NCBI GenBank assembly: GCA_025656435.1
Contig: JAHXHT010000162.1
Coordinates: forward strand, 1 to 5,398
Length of the DNA stretch: 5,398 bases
Reading direction: 5' to 3'
Source: Candidatus Thiodiazotropha sp. (ex Gloverina cf. vestifex)
GTDB lineage: Bacteria; Pseudomonadota; Gammaproteobacteria; Chromatiales; Chromatiaceae
Part shown: positions 1 to 5,398 of the stretch, piece after piece
How positions within the stretch are numbered: position 1 is the stretch's first letter
How the letters are laid out: each line of letters begins with the position of its first letter
The notes under the pieces: model-generated
Database searches by the model: none
What the model saw: only the letters and a program-made list of their open reading frames with translations
What the model was told of the DNA's origin: nothing
Program-made: the position numbers and the translations under genes

Positions 1-65
1 TGTTTGCTTCATGGGGTCTATATAATGATTGGCCTAGAATGTGCACCATTATCCCTCAATCGATG

Positions 66-89
66 GATTCGTTCAGAGCTTCCCTAGAG
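66..89 (+). repeat. Left copy of a 24-bp inverted repeat
   Basis: This 24-base stretch, with core GTTCAGAGCTTCCCTAG, occurs again as an exact reverse complement at 5312-5335. An exact 24-base match in about 5.4 kb is not expected by chance. It lies 10 bases beyond the stop codon of the VWA gene. The matching bases begin right after an ATG (63-65), and the flanks on both sides differ from those of the other copy. It may be a dispersed intergenic repeat or one terminal inverted repeat of a larger unit; the sequence alone does not decide. Confidence 0.8.
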
Positions 90-99
90 ACTCAACCCG

Positions 100-1332
100 T
101 TAATTCAATTGAATCCGCCGTCCCCAAGGCGTTTTCTCCTTGCCTTTCACCAACCAAATGACCGGATACGGGGGAGCCTGTTTGGGAAAAGCCCCCTCTG
201 CATCAGTAAAGTAGACCAGTAGATCGGGCCTCACCCCCTGGTCTGTCACCCACTCGAAAACAGGCTCGAAGCTGGTGCCGCCACCGCCGGTGATCTTTGC
301 CGGTAACTCAAACTCCTCCCAGGCCTCGTAGACCCAGGGTGCCCCCTCGGCGATGGAAGAATCGCAGGCCAGCAAGGTTACACGTGCCCGTATCTGCCCT
401 TTGAGGGCATTGATCTCCGCCAGGAATTCACCCATCTCTTGATCCTGGATCGAGCCGCTGGTGTCCAGTGCCACCACCAGCTCGACCTGGTTGCTGCGCA
501 GGCTCGGAAGAATGAACTCTCCCTCACGACGGGAGGGACGCATATAGCTGAAGTCGTCACGTGCGACGGCTGTCATGTAACGGGCGAGTAGTAGGCGCCA
601 GGGGAGCTGGGGTTGCAGCAGGTGGTCGACCATGCGTGCCATGGCGCCGTCCAGTTTTCCTACCTGCATTGCCTGTTGGGCGGCACCGGCCATGCGCTGC
701 TGCCATTGGATGTTGAGGGTCTCCGCCTCATCGGGTGAGAGGGGCGGTGGCTGTGAAGCGGCCGATCCGGTGCCACTCTGCTGATTCTCGTTTTCATCCC
801 CTTCGTTTTCAGTCTCGCTCAGCTGATCTTTTGGCGACATATCCTTTTCTGTCTTGCCACTGCCGGCGCCTTTGCTGTTATCTTCGTCGTAGACATGGTT
901 GTCGAGTGGCTCTTCGTCGTTCTTCTCATCCAGACAGAGATAGATCTCCTCTGCGGTCATGCCGTCGAACTGGGGTAAGTGAAGAGAGCCGGGGGGCGGT
1001 TTCAGGCCATCGCCTATGAGCAGCGGATTAATGGCGTAGTCGCAGGCCATGTCCCAATGCAGTTTTCTGCGGTGTTGTCGCCGGGCGAAGTGGGATAGGG
1101 CGCAGTGCAGTGCCTCATGAGCCAGCATGAACTGGGTCTCGTCCAGACTGAGTTGATCAATGAATTCCGGATTGAAGTAAAACTTGCGTGCATCGGTGGC
1201 AGTGGCGGGACACCAGTCGGGATTGGCCGCCTCCATGGGCAGTCGCATCACCAGGGCGCCGAGGAACGGCTTGTCCAGGATCAGCTTGGTGCGGGCCGCC
1301 GACAGCTTGGTTTCGATCTGTTCCAGGTCCAT
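100..1332 (-). CDS. DUF2201-type protein: HExxH metallopeptidase-like domain plus C-terminal VWA domain
   Basis: This 410-residue soluble protein has two domains. The N-terminal half (about 12-135) carries HEALHCALSH at 72-81, an HExxH motif with a further His, followed by the DYAIN block at 98-102. This pattern is typical of the putative metallopeptidase domain found in DUF2201 proteins. An acidic, low-complexity linker covers about 135-205. The C-terminal VWA domain (about 283-408) has a complete MIDAS: DTSGS at 290-294, Thr353 after a run of four glycines, and Asp377 in the TDAEG block. It should therefore bind Mg2+ and a protein ligand. The start is well fixed, because an in-frame TAG lies directly before the ATG, although no strong Shine-Dalgarno is visible. 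It lies 54 bases downstream of the MoxR ATPase gene, the usual partner of VWA proteins. No signal peptide or membrane segment is seen. The peptidase activity is an inference from the motif; the domain could be inactive or purely structural. Confidence 0.9.
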   Translation of the reverse strand: MDLEQIETKLSAARTKLILDKPFLGALVMRLPMEAANPDWCPATATDARKFYFNPEFIDQLSLDETQFMLAHEALHCALSHFARRQHRRKLHWDMACDYAINPLLIGDGLKPPPGSLHLPQFDGMTAEEIYLCLDEKNDEEPLDNHVYDEDNSKGAGSGKTEKDMSPKDQLSETENEGDENENQQSGTGSAASQPPPLSPDEAETLNIQWQQRMAGAAQQAMQVGKLDGAMARMVDHLLQPQLPWRLLLARYMTAVARDDFSYMRPSRREGEFILPSLRSNQVELVVALDTSGSIQDQEMGEFLAEINALKGQIRARVTLLACDSSIAEGAPWVYEAWEEFELPAKITGGGGTSFEPVFEWVTDQGVRPDLLVYFTDAEGAFPKQAPPYPVIWLVKGKEKTPWGRRIQLN

Positions 1333-1386
1333 CTATTTTGTTCTGCAGGTAAACGCAGGTGTTGGTGGGTTCATTGGCAGATCTTC

Positions 1387-2430
1387 TCATTCATAGAGCA
1401 TGACATCGGAAATTGCCTGCGCCCAGTCACCGAACTGGGGAACACTGAAAATTGCTTCACCGATCGCCCGGTGCATATCGGAAACCAGCATCACCCCCAT
1501 CTCACGTTGAGGGAATTGGCGGGCATAGTCGAGGATTCGGCCGTGTACTTCGGTGCCGTTTCCTGACTCGTGAGCGCGGATGGCGCGACCCACCAGGGCT
1601 GCGGCCACTGCATATTGCAGATCGATCTCTTCCGGTGTGGGCACTTCTGCGCCGGCAAGAATGGCGTCCAGGTCGGGCATCTTGTCCAGGCTGTTGACGA
1701 AGGCATTCAACTCTACTCCCGCAGCCGGACCCACGCAGGCCTGCAGGGCGCCCTGCAGAAGCTGTGGAAAATCATCGAATTTCTGCAACGCTCGGTGGGC
1801 GAACTCCCAGGAGCGCGGGGAGGGGAATGCCACCGGATTGTGTGCCGGGTCGAAGTCGAACAGCAGTTCCGGGCGGAAGCGCAAAAAGGCAATGATGCGT
1901 TCGTCGATGTTGTTTCTGTAGGCCCAAGCCACCCAGTCGTCCAGGTTTGTCTCCACATCGAAATGTGAGAAGCGGTTGGCCAGTGGCGCCGGCATGCTGT
2001 ATGTAACGCCCCGGTCCCCCTGCCGGTTACCAGCAGCGAAAATCGCCCAGCCATCCGGTACTTGGTACTCGCCCAGTCGCCGATCAAGAATAAGTTGATA
2101 GGCGGCAGCTGATACGGTGGGTGGTGCCGAGGTGATCTCATCGAGGAACAGTATGCCCTCCTCACCATGGCGTTTGGTGTCCGGCAGGAATGAGGGTATG
2201 GCCCATTCGACGGTGCCATTGGTGCGGAAGGGGATGCCGCGAAGATCACTGGGCTCCATTTGTGAGAGGCGGATGTCGATCACCGGTGCTTGGTGCACTT
2301 CCGCGACCTGTCGAACCATATCCGATTTTCCAACACCAGGTGGACCCCAGAGCATTACCGGGGTGTGGTGGCCGGCACGGGTACTGATGAACTCCTGTTC
2401 CAGGATGGTGAGCAACTGAATGGGACGCAT
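1387..2430 (-). CDS. MoxR-type AAA+ ATPase
   Basis: This 347-residue cytoplasmic ATPase has Walker A GPPGVGKS at 29-36, Walker B LFLDE at 94-98, a sensor-1 Asn at 135 (AAGN) and a likely arginine finger at Arg153 (ANRF). Arg206 in SPRSWEF may serve as sensor 2. The short insertion around 104-125 and the overall length fit MoxR-family proteins. These assemble as rings and work with VWA-domain partners to remodel or mature protein complexes, as in RavA-ViaA, CbbQ-CbbO and NorQ-NorD. The partner here is most likely the VWA protein encoded immediately downstream. It starts 9 bases after the stop of the preceding unrecognised gene, with AGGA well placed upstream, so the two are almost certainly co-transcribed. 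The MoxR subfamily cannot be assigned by eye, and the target complex is unknown. Confidence 0.93.
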   Translation of the reverse strand: MRPIQLLTILEQEFISTRAGHHTPVMLWGPPGVGKSDMVRQVAEVHQAPVIDIRLSQMEPSDLRGIPFRTNGTVEWAIPSFLPDTKRHGEEGILFLDEITSAPPTVSAAAYQLILDRRLGEYQVPDGWAIFAAGNRQGDRGVTYSMPAPLANRFSHFDVETNLDDWVAWAYRNNIDERIIAFLRFRPELLFDFDPAHNPVAFPSPRSWEFAHRALQKFDDFPQLLQGALQACVGPAAGVELNAFVNSLDKMPDLDAILAGAEVPTPEEIDLQYAVAAALVGRAIRAHESGNGTEVHGRILDYARQFPQREMGVMLVSDMHRAIGEAIFSVPQFGDWAQAISDVMLYE

Positions 2431-2437
2431 GGCCGTT

Positions 2438-2441
2438 TCCT
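2438..2441 (-). promoter_or_regulatory. Shine-Dalgarno of the MoxR gene
   Basis: On the minus strand AGGA lies seven bases before the ATG at 2430 and overlaps the TAG stop codon of the upstream gene (2440-2442). This arrangement favours reinitiation by ribosomes finishing the upstream gene, so the two products are probably made in linked amounts. Confidence 0.6.
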
Positions 2442-2997
2442 AATCGAATAAATTTCTGACCGCGCGGGCCAACTGCTTGTAGACATCGGGACCGTCCACA
2501 TCCATCACCTGGTCGATGACCCAGCGGTTTTCATGCTCTTCCTGATCCATGATCTGTTGGATCTCATAGCCGAGATGACGCAGGAAAGGGTAACTGGGGC
2601 CCTCATCCGTAAAGTTTAATTCGGCGTAGTCACCGGAACGCTGGTTGAACAGAGCAATGAAAGTGTTGGCATGATCACCAGGGCCGAGCAGGTCATTGGC
2701 GTTATCCCGGTAGTGATCGGCCAGCTTCATGACTAACGCGGTGATCACGGCGACCCGGGCTTCGTTATCCAGCATGTTGTGAATCAGCCGATCGGCGATT
2801 TGAGCTTCATAGGTGAGATATTCCGCGATCACGGCCAGTCGTTGACTGTCGTCCCGGTAGACAAAATGTTTGCCGTGGAGGGTGATGGCCTTATCCAGCG
2901 CAATGCGCCAGGCAATGAATGCGATGGCGCCGCCGATCTCGTCGGGGGAACGTGTCGAGTCCTCGTCATGCCACTGACTCTTGATTCTAATAGCCAC
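2440..2997 (-). CDS. Unrecognised protein, first gene of the MoxR/VWA operon
   Basis: I do not recognise this protein. With the GTG start at 2995-2997 it has 185 residues; an upstream in-frame TTG at 3117 would give 225. GTG is preferred because AAGGAG sits seven bases upstream, while neither the TTG nor the ATG at 3045 has a clear ribosome site. The protein looks soluble and acidic. It is mainly helical in appearance, with a hydrophobic stretch near residues 22-36 (GGAIAFIAWRIALDKAI), a central helical part rich in Ala, Leu and charged residues, and an acidic C-terminal part ending in LFD. No signal peptide, nucleotide-binding motif or metal-site motif is seen. The stop is nine bases from the MoxR start, so it should be expressed with the ATPase and the VWA protein. 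It could be an adaptor, regulator or substrate of that pair; this is inferred from position only. Confidence 0.8.
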   Translation of the reverse strand: MAIRIKSQWHDEDSTRSPDEIGGAIAFIAWRIALDKAITLHGKHFVYRDDSQRLAVIAEYLTYEAQIADRLIHNMLDNEARVAVITALVMKLADHYRDNANDLLGPGDHANTFIALFNQRSGDYAELNFTDEGPSYPFLRHLGYEIQQIMDQEEHENRWVIDQVMDVDGPDVYKQLARAVRNLFD

Positions 2998-3004
2998 AAT
3001 ATCT

Positions 3005-3010
3005 CTCCTT
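3005..3010 (-). promoter_or_regulatory. Strong Shine-Dalgarno that favours the GTG start at 2997
   Basis: AAGGAG on the minus strand is followed by a seven-base spacer and GTG. This is the best ribosome site in the window, and it argues that translation of the first operon gene begins at 2997 rather than at the upstream TTG (3117) or ATG (3045). It would leave an untranslated leader of roughly 130 bases after the predicted promoter. Confidence 0.65.
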
Positions 3011-3125
3011 ATCAGGTCACCATCAGCCGATATCTCTACCCCCATCAAGTTATGAGGGAGTGCCAACAAATCGTCTGGGGAAGTTGCTGCCGGTTGGTGA
3101 TTGACCTTGTACTGCAATGGTAATA

Positions 3126-3144
3126 ACCTAGTATTTTACTAGGT
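3126..3144. promoter_or_regulatory. Perfect 8-3-8 palindrome, candidate operator
   Basis: ACCTAGTA and TACTAGGT form perfect inverted arms around a three-base AT centre. The palindrome contains the whole predicted -10 box of the minus-strand promoter and reaches the expected transcription start. This is where a dimeric repressor would block RNA polymerase. It is not a convincing terminator, because the stem is AT-rich and no T-run follows on either strand. The binding protein is unknown. Confidence 0.5.
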
Positions 3145-3160
3145 ATAGGCGGGATTTCAA
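3133..3160 (-). promoter_or_regulatory. Predicted sigma70 promoter for the three-gene MoxR/VWA operon
   Basis: On the minus strand TTGAAA (3160-3155) matches five of six bases of the -35 consensus. TAAAAT (3138-3133) matches five of six of the -10 consensus, with a 16-base spacer. Transcription would begin near 3126, pointing into the unrecognised gene, the MoxR gene and the VWA gene. The site lies in the only sizeable gap between the phosphatase-like gene and the operon. It is a prediction from base matches. Confidence 0.5.
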
Positions 3161-3189
3161 TGGCCTGTTGGGACAGCGGGGCCACTCGA

Positions 3190-4854
3190 TCATTCCGCTT
3201 TAAAGGGACCCAGGTATCCTGTGCTGGCCGGTCCTTCAGACGGATGCTGAATCGTACACATGAGATATCCCCAACCATTGACGTCCGGGTAGTAGTAGCT
3301 GCCGGTGACTTCCGCCCCCAACGGCGCTGTGAGAAGACGGGTTAATTGACCGCTATTGATCTCGTATGCCCAGAGCATGTTGTTGATGTGTCCTCGGCTG
3401 GAGTCTTCGGCAATAATCAGTGTGTCATGGCCGTTAAGGAAGGTCAGGTTGTCCGGATTGGCGATATGTGCTGTGGAACAAAAATTTTCCAGATCATCAT
3501 CTGCCGTCTCTCCCCTGAGGGCCACGCTCATCTCTGTCGCGACATACGCGGGGTTTAGAGATAGCACATAAACCGCACCACAGGGCATGAAGGGCAGGCG
3601 GATATGGTTGGGACCACCCTGGTCGAATCGGATATCGGCTGATCCCCGATGTCTTTGGTCTTCCATGCCCTTGTCGATGGTGGTGATGGCAACGTAAAGC
3701 TGGCGTGTTGAAGGGTTGAATGCGAGTCCCTCCATTTTACGAAATTCCGTAGTGGCACCACGTAGGGCTGCGTAGCGGCGGCTTTCAAGACGGGAAGCGA
3801 GTTGGTCCATGCCGGGTAACATCTTCAGGCATTCGAGACCGAAACGGGTGTTAACACTGGAGAAGCCGCTGGGGCAGGTGCCATCCTCTGCCGGAGCTTT
3901 CTGCGCGAACAGATCGCTAAACATCGGCTTTTTCGCCATAGCGCTTTTAATCTCGCTCTCGTCGGCGTGGCCCAGGGAGATCCATTCAATTCGAGCGCTG
4001 CCACCATGGGAGTCCTCGATCTGATGCCAGCGGGCGGCATAGAGTGTGCCGCTGGAGAGATCATCGGGATGATCGGCGACAAAGCGGAAGAGGGCAGTGT
4101 TATGCGCGTCGTCGGTGATATAGACGGTACGCCGGTCAGGCATCACCAGCCCCACCTCATGAGAGAGACGTCCCATGGCGAAGCGCTTGTCGATCTGGGT
4201 CTGCTGAAGTCCTTCAACACGAATTTCGATCTGCCAGCCGTAATCATAGGGATAGAGTGACTGCGGGCTGCCGTCGATATAGGACGCCATGGCCTGATAG
4301 TAGCGGTCAATCTTGCCGCTCTCAGGGTCGCGGGCAGCGGCATTCGGCTCATACTCTTCGGTAGCGAGATGGGTCTGCCAGGGTGTGGTGCTGCCTGCAC
4401 AGTGATTCCATCCTCCCTTGACGGGTGAGAGATCCAGTGGCCGTGTTCGCTGGACCTGCAGTTTGCCATCGTTTGGGTCCTGTGACAGTTGGGAGAGATA
4501 CATGGCGCCGGGAATCTCCTCAAACTGGGTCAGCATGAAGAGTGCATCATCGACTTGGAGCAGGGAGGAATAATCATTCTTCTGGGAGACGTGGGCTGTG
4601 CCGTCGGCCTGGTGGATCAGGTTGCCTTGATGGTCGTGCAGCAGGCCGAAGATCTGATCTGCCCGGCGTTCACCGCTGCGGATCAAAGAGTGATACCCCA
4701 GGGGGTGTTTTGTGCCTTTGTGTCGGTAGGCCTGACTGCCGCGAATGCTTGAGGCCTCATCGGATGACTCAGGCAGGGTGACGGGCTCGAAAGTCAATCC
4801 GTGAGCCGGGCTTGTCAGGATAACGAGCAGGAGTGTGGGGAGGATTCTGTTCAT
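3190..4854 (-). CDS. PhoX/DUF839-family phosphatase-like exported protein
   Basis: This 554-residue protein resembles the PhoX (DUF839) group of beta-propeller, metal-dependent phosphatases that release phosphate from organic esters outside the cytoplasm. Family-like blocks in order are GGWNHCAGSTTPW (147-159) followed by ATEEYEP (164-170), GRLSHEVGLV (228-237), YITDDAHNTALFRF (245-258), FRKMEGLAFNP (371-381), and NPDNLTF (466-472) followed by IIAEDSSRG (480-488). Cys152 lies in the block that supplies an iron ligand in the characterised Pseudomonas PhoX. Residues 1-19 form a short Sec-type signal peptide ending in AHG. The twin-arginine motif usual for PhoX is absent, so the export route may differ. 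The start codon overlaps the Smr stop (ATGA), which suggests translational coupling; only a weak purine-rich tract precedes it. No Pho box is visible in the window. Family membership is likely, but the substrate and enzymatic activity are inferred. Confidence 0.83.
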   Translation of the reverse strand: MNRILPTLLLVILTSPAHGLTFEPVTLPESSDEASSIRGSQAYRHKGTKHPLGYHSLIRSGERRADQIFGLLHDHQGNLIHQADGTAHVSQKNDYSSLLQVDDALFMLTQFEEIPGAMYLSQLSQDPNDGKLQVQRTRPLDLSPVKGGWNHCAGSTTPWQTHLATEEYEPNAAARDPESGKIDRYYQAMASYIDGSPQSLYPYDYGWQIEIRVEGLQQTQIDKRFAMGRLSHEVGLVMPDRRTVYITDDAHNTALFRFVADHPDDLSSGTLYAARWHQIEDSHGGSARIEWISLGHADESEIKSAMAKKPMFSDLFAQKAPAEDGTCPSGFSSVNTRFGLECLKMLPGMDQLASRLESRRYAALRGATTEFRKMEGLAFNPSTRQLYVAITTIDKGMEDQRHRGSADIRFDQGGPNHIRLPFMPCGAVYVLSLNPAYVATEMSVALRGETADDDLENFCSTAHIANPDNLTFLNGHDTLIIAEDSSRGHINNMLWAYEINSGQLTRLLTAPLGAEVTGSYYYPDVNGWGYLMCTIQHPSEGPASTGYLGPFKAE

Positions 4855-5165
4855 TTTCTTTTACTTTTGTTGGGATTGCGCAGCAGTACGTAGGCTGCTC
4901 CGGTTCCCCCATCATGGCGGGGTGCCGAGGTGAAGGCGAGCACTTCTTCCCGTTGCCTCAGCCAGAGATTGAGCTTTTGTTTGAGTACCGGTTGACGACC
5001 CTCTGAACCGTAGCCCTTGCCATGGATGATGCGGGCGCATCGGATTCCCCGTTGGTTACAGGCTGCCAGAAACCGGTTGAGATCTTCCCGTGCATAACGC
5101 ACGGTCAGCCCATGCAGGTCGAGCTCGGCGCCAATCTCCAGATAGCCTCTGCGCAGATCGTGCAT
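4851..5165 (-). CDS. Smr-domain protein (apparent 5'-truncated form)
   Basis: From the first usable ATG this gives 104 residues containing a complete Smr domain: LDLHG at 15-19, IIHGKGYGS at 46-54, the VLKQKLNLWL helix at 60-69 and GGTGAAYVLL at 86-95. Smr domains are nucleases. E. coli SmrB cuts mRNA at collided ribosomes, and other members nick DNA. Stand-alone proteobacterial Smr proteins are usually about 180-200 residues. The upstream codons in this frame (5210-5166) still read as family sequence (TGEELYFARPGIQQRV), so the ATG at 5165 is probably internal and not the native start. An in-frame stop at 5244-5246 separates it from the remaining N-terminal sequence, which continues in a different frame. 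The stop codon overlaps the start of the phosphatase-like gene. If translated from 5165, the domain might still fold but would lack its N-terminal extension. Confidence 0.85.
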   Translation of the reverse strand: MHDLRRGYLEIGAELDLHGLTVRYAREDLNRFLAACNQRGIRCARIIHGKGYGSEGRQPVLKQKLNLWLRQREEVLAFTSAPRHDGGTGAAYVLLRNPNKSKRK

Positions 5166-5398
5166 GACCCGTTGTTGTATCCCCGGTCGTGCAAAATAGA
5201 GCTCTTCTCCTGTTCGGAATAGAGATCGCTCTCCGTCTCGTCCTCATCCCCTACGGCTAGGTTCAGGGGTCTGGGTGGCAGACGTCGCCGGTAGGGCGCG
5301 CTACGGCGTTCCTCTAGGGAAGCTCTGAACGAATCGTTTGTCAGCGAACGTTTCCTCTCGCTTGCTTCAAAACTGCCATGAGCGAAGAAAAACAGTGC
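5166..5398 (-). pseudogene. Frameshifted 5' part of the Smr gene, running off the window
   Basis: Reading from the window edge, one frame stays open to about 5214 and ends with an Arg/Pro-rich linker (RRSAPYRRRLPPRPL) and an acidic stretch (GDEDETESDLYSE). This is the kind of N-terminal region seen in Smr proteins. The family TGEEL/RPGIQ block then continues in another frame. Adding one base between 5213 and 5214, for example an A restoring a three-A run, joins the two as SETGEEL, matching the family. No ATG occurs in the upstream frame inside the window, so the true start lies beyond the edge or has been lost. The 24-bp repeat at 5312-5335 lies within this open frame and reads DSFRASLE, so part of the native N-terminus may have been replaced. 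A sequencing error is an alternative explanation. Confidence 0.6.
5312..5335 (-). repeat. Right copy of the 24-bp inverted repeat
   Basis: This is the exact reverse complement of 66-89. On the minus strand it reads into the Smr gene and falls inside its open upstream frame. Its outer edge overlaps a small palindrome (AACGA-A-TCGTT, 5328-5338) that the left copy does not share. No direct duplication of flanking bases is evident next to the two copies, so a simple transposition event is not demonstrated. Confidence 0.8.

Noticed and set aside
21..26. TATAAT match near the left end on the plus strand
   Set aside because: No -35 element lies at suitable spacing and no plus-strand gene follows, so this is likely chance in an AT-rich stretch.
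1..87. Plus-strand frame open from the window edge to a TAG inside the left repeat
   Set aside because: It is under 30 codons, has no recognisable protein features, and its end is formed by the repeat. It could be the tail of a gene, but there is no positive evidence.
1105..1566. Plus-strand open frame (153 codons) antisense to the VWA and MoxR genes
   Set aside because: It is antisense to two well-supported genes, spans their junction, and resembles no protein family. It is a shadow of high-GC coding.
1713..2249. Long alternative minus-strand frame (178 codons) inside the MoxR gene
   Set aside because: It lies wholly within the clearly coding MoxR frame, has low-complexity Ser/Pro/Arg/Thr composition typical of a shifted frame, and no plausible ribosome site.
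3161..3184. Bulged stem-loop (TGGC-CTGT / ACAG-GCCA) just after the phosphatase-like gene, possible terminator
   Set aside because: The paired segments are only four bases each, interrupted by a four-base bulge, and no T-run follows on the minus strand. It also abuts the predicted -35 box. Not strong enough to call.
5378..5398. Possible start of a plus-strand gene (ATG reading MSEEKQC) at the right edge
   Set aside because: Only seven codons are visible, no Shine-Dalgarno precedes it, and the opposite strand is open across it. It cannot be supported.

Overview
The window looks like part of a proteobacterial chromosome, most likely a gammaproteobacterium. The reasons are codon use that favours G/C endings, the style of the Smr protein (N-terminal Arg/Pro linker, TGEEL and RPGIQ blocks, then the LDLHG and HGKG motifs), and the PhoX-family and MoxR/VWA proteins. 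This assignment is by eye; no search was run. All five recognisable genes are on the minus strand, so transcription runs from high to low coordinates.

Upstream pair (about 5398 to 3190): an Smr-domain gene is followed by a PhoX/DUF839-family secreted phosphatase-like protein, joined by an ATGA stop/start overlap. The Smr gene appears broken. Family-like sequence continues upstream of the first usable ATG at 5165, meets a stop at 5244-5246, and resumes in another frame that stays open to the window edge. A single missing base near 5213/5214 would repair it.

Downstream trio (about 3160 to 100): after a short intergenic region with a good predicted sigma70 promoter, whose -10 box lies inside a perfect 8-3-8 palindrome, come three genes. 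They are an unrecognised protein (best start the GTG at 2997, with an AAGGAG Shine-Dalgarno), a MoxR-type AAA+ ATPase, and a two-domain protein combining an HExxH metallopeptidase-like domain with a C-terminal VWA domain that has an intact MIDAS. MoxR ATPases and VWA proteins commonly act together as metal-dependent chaperone or remodelling systems. The HExxH motif raises the possibility of a proteolytic output, and the first gene may be a dedicated partner or substrate.

The region is bracketed by two identical 24-bp sequences in inverted orientation (66-89 and 5312-5335), about 65 bases from either end. They look like copies of a dispersed repeat or terminal inverted repeats. No transposase, RNA gene, CRISPR array or convincing terminator was seen. 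Bases 1-99 hold only the left repeat and no supportable gene.
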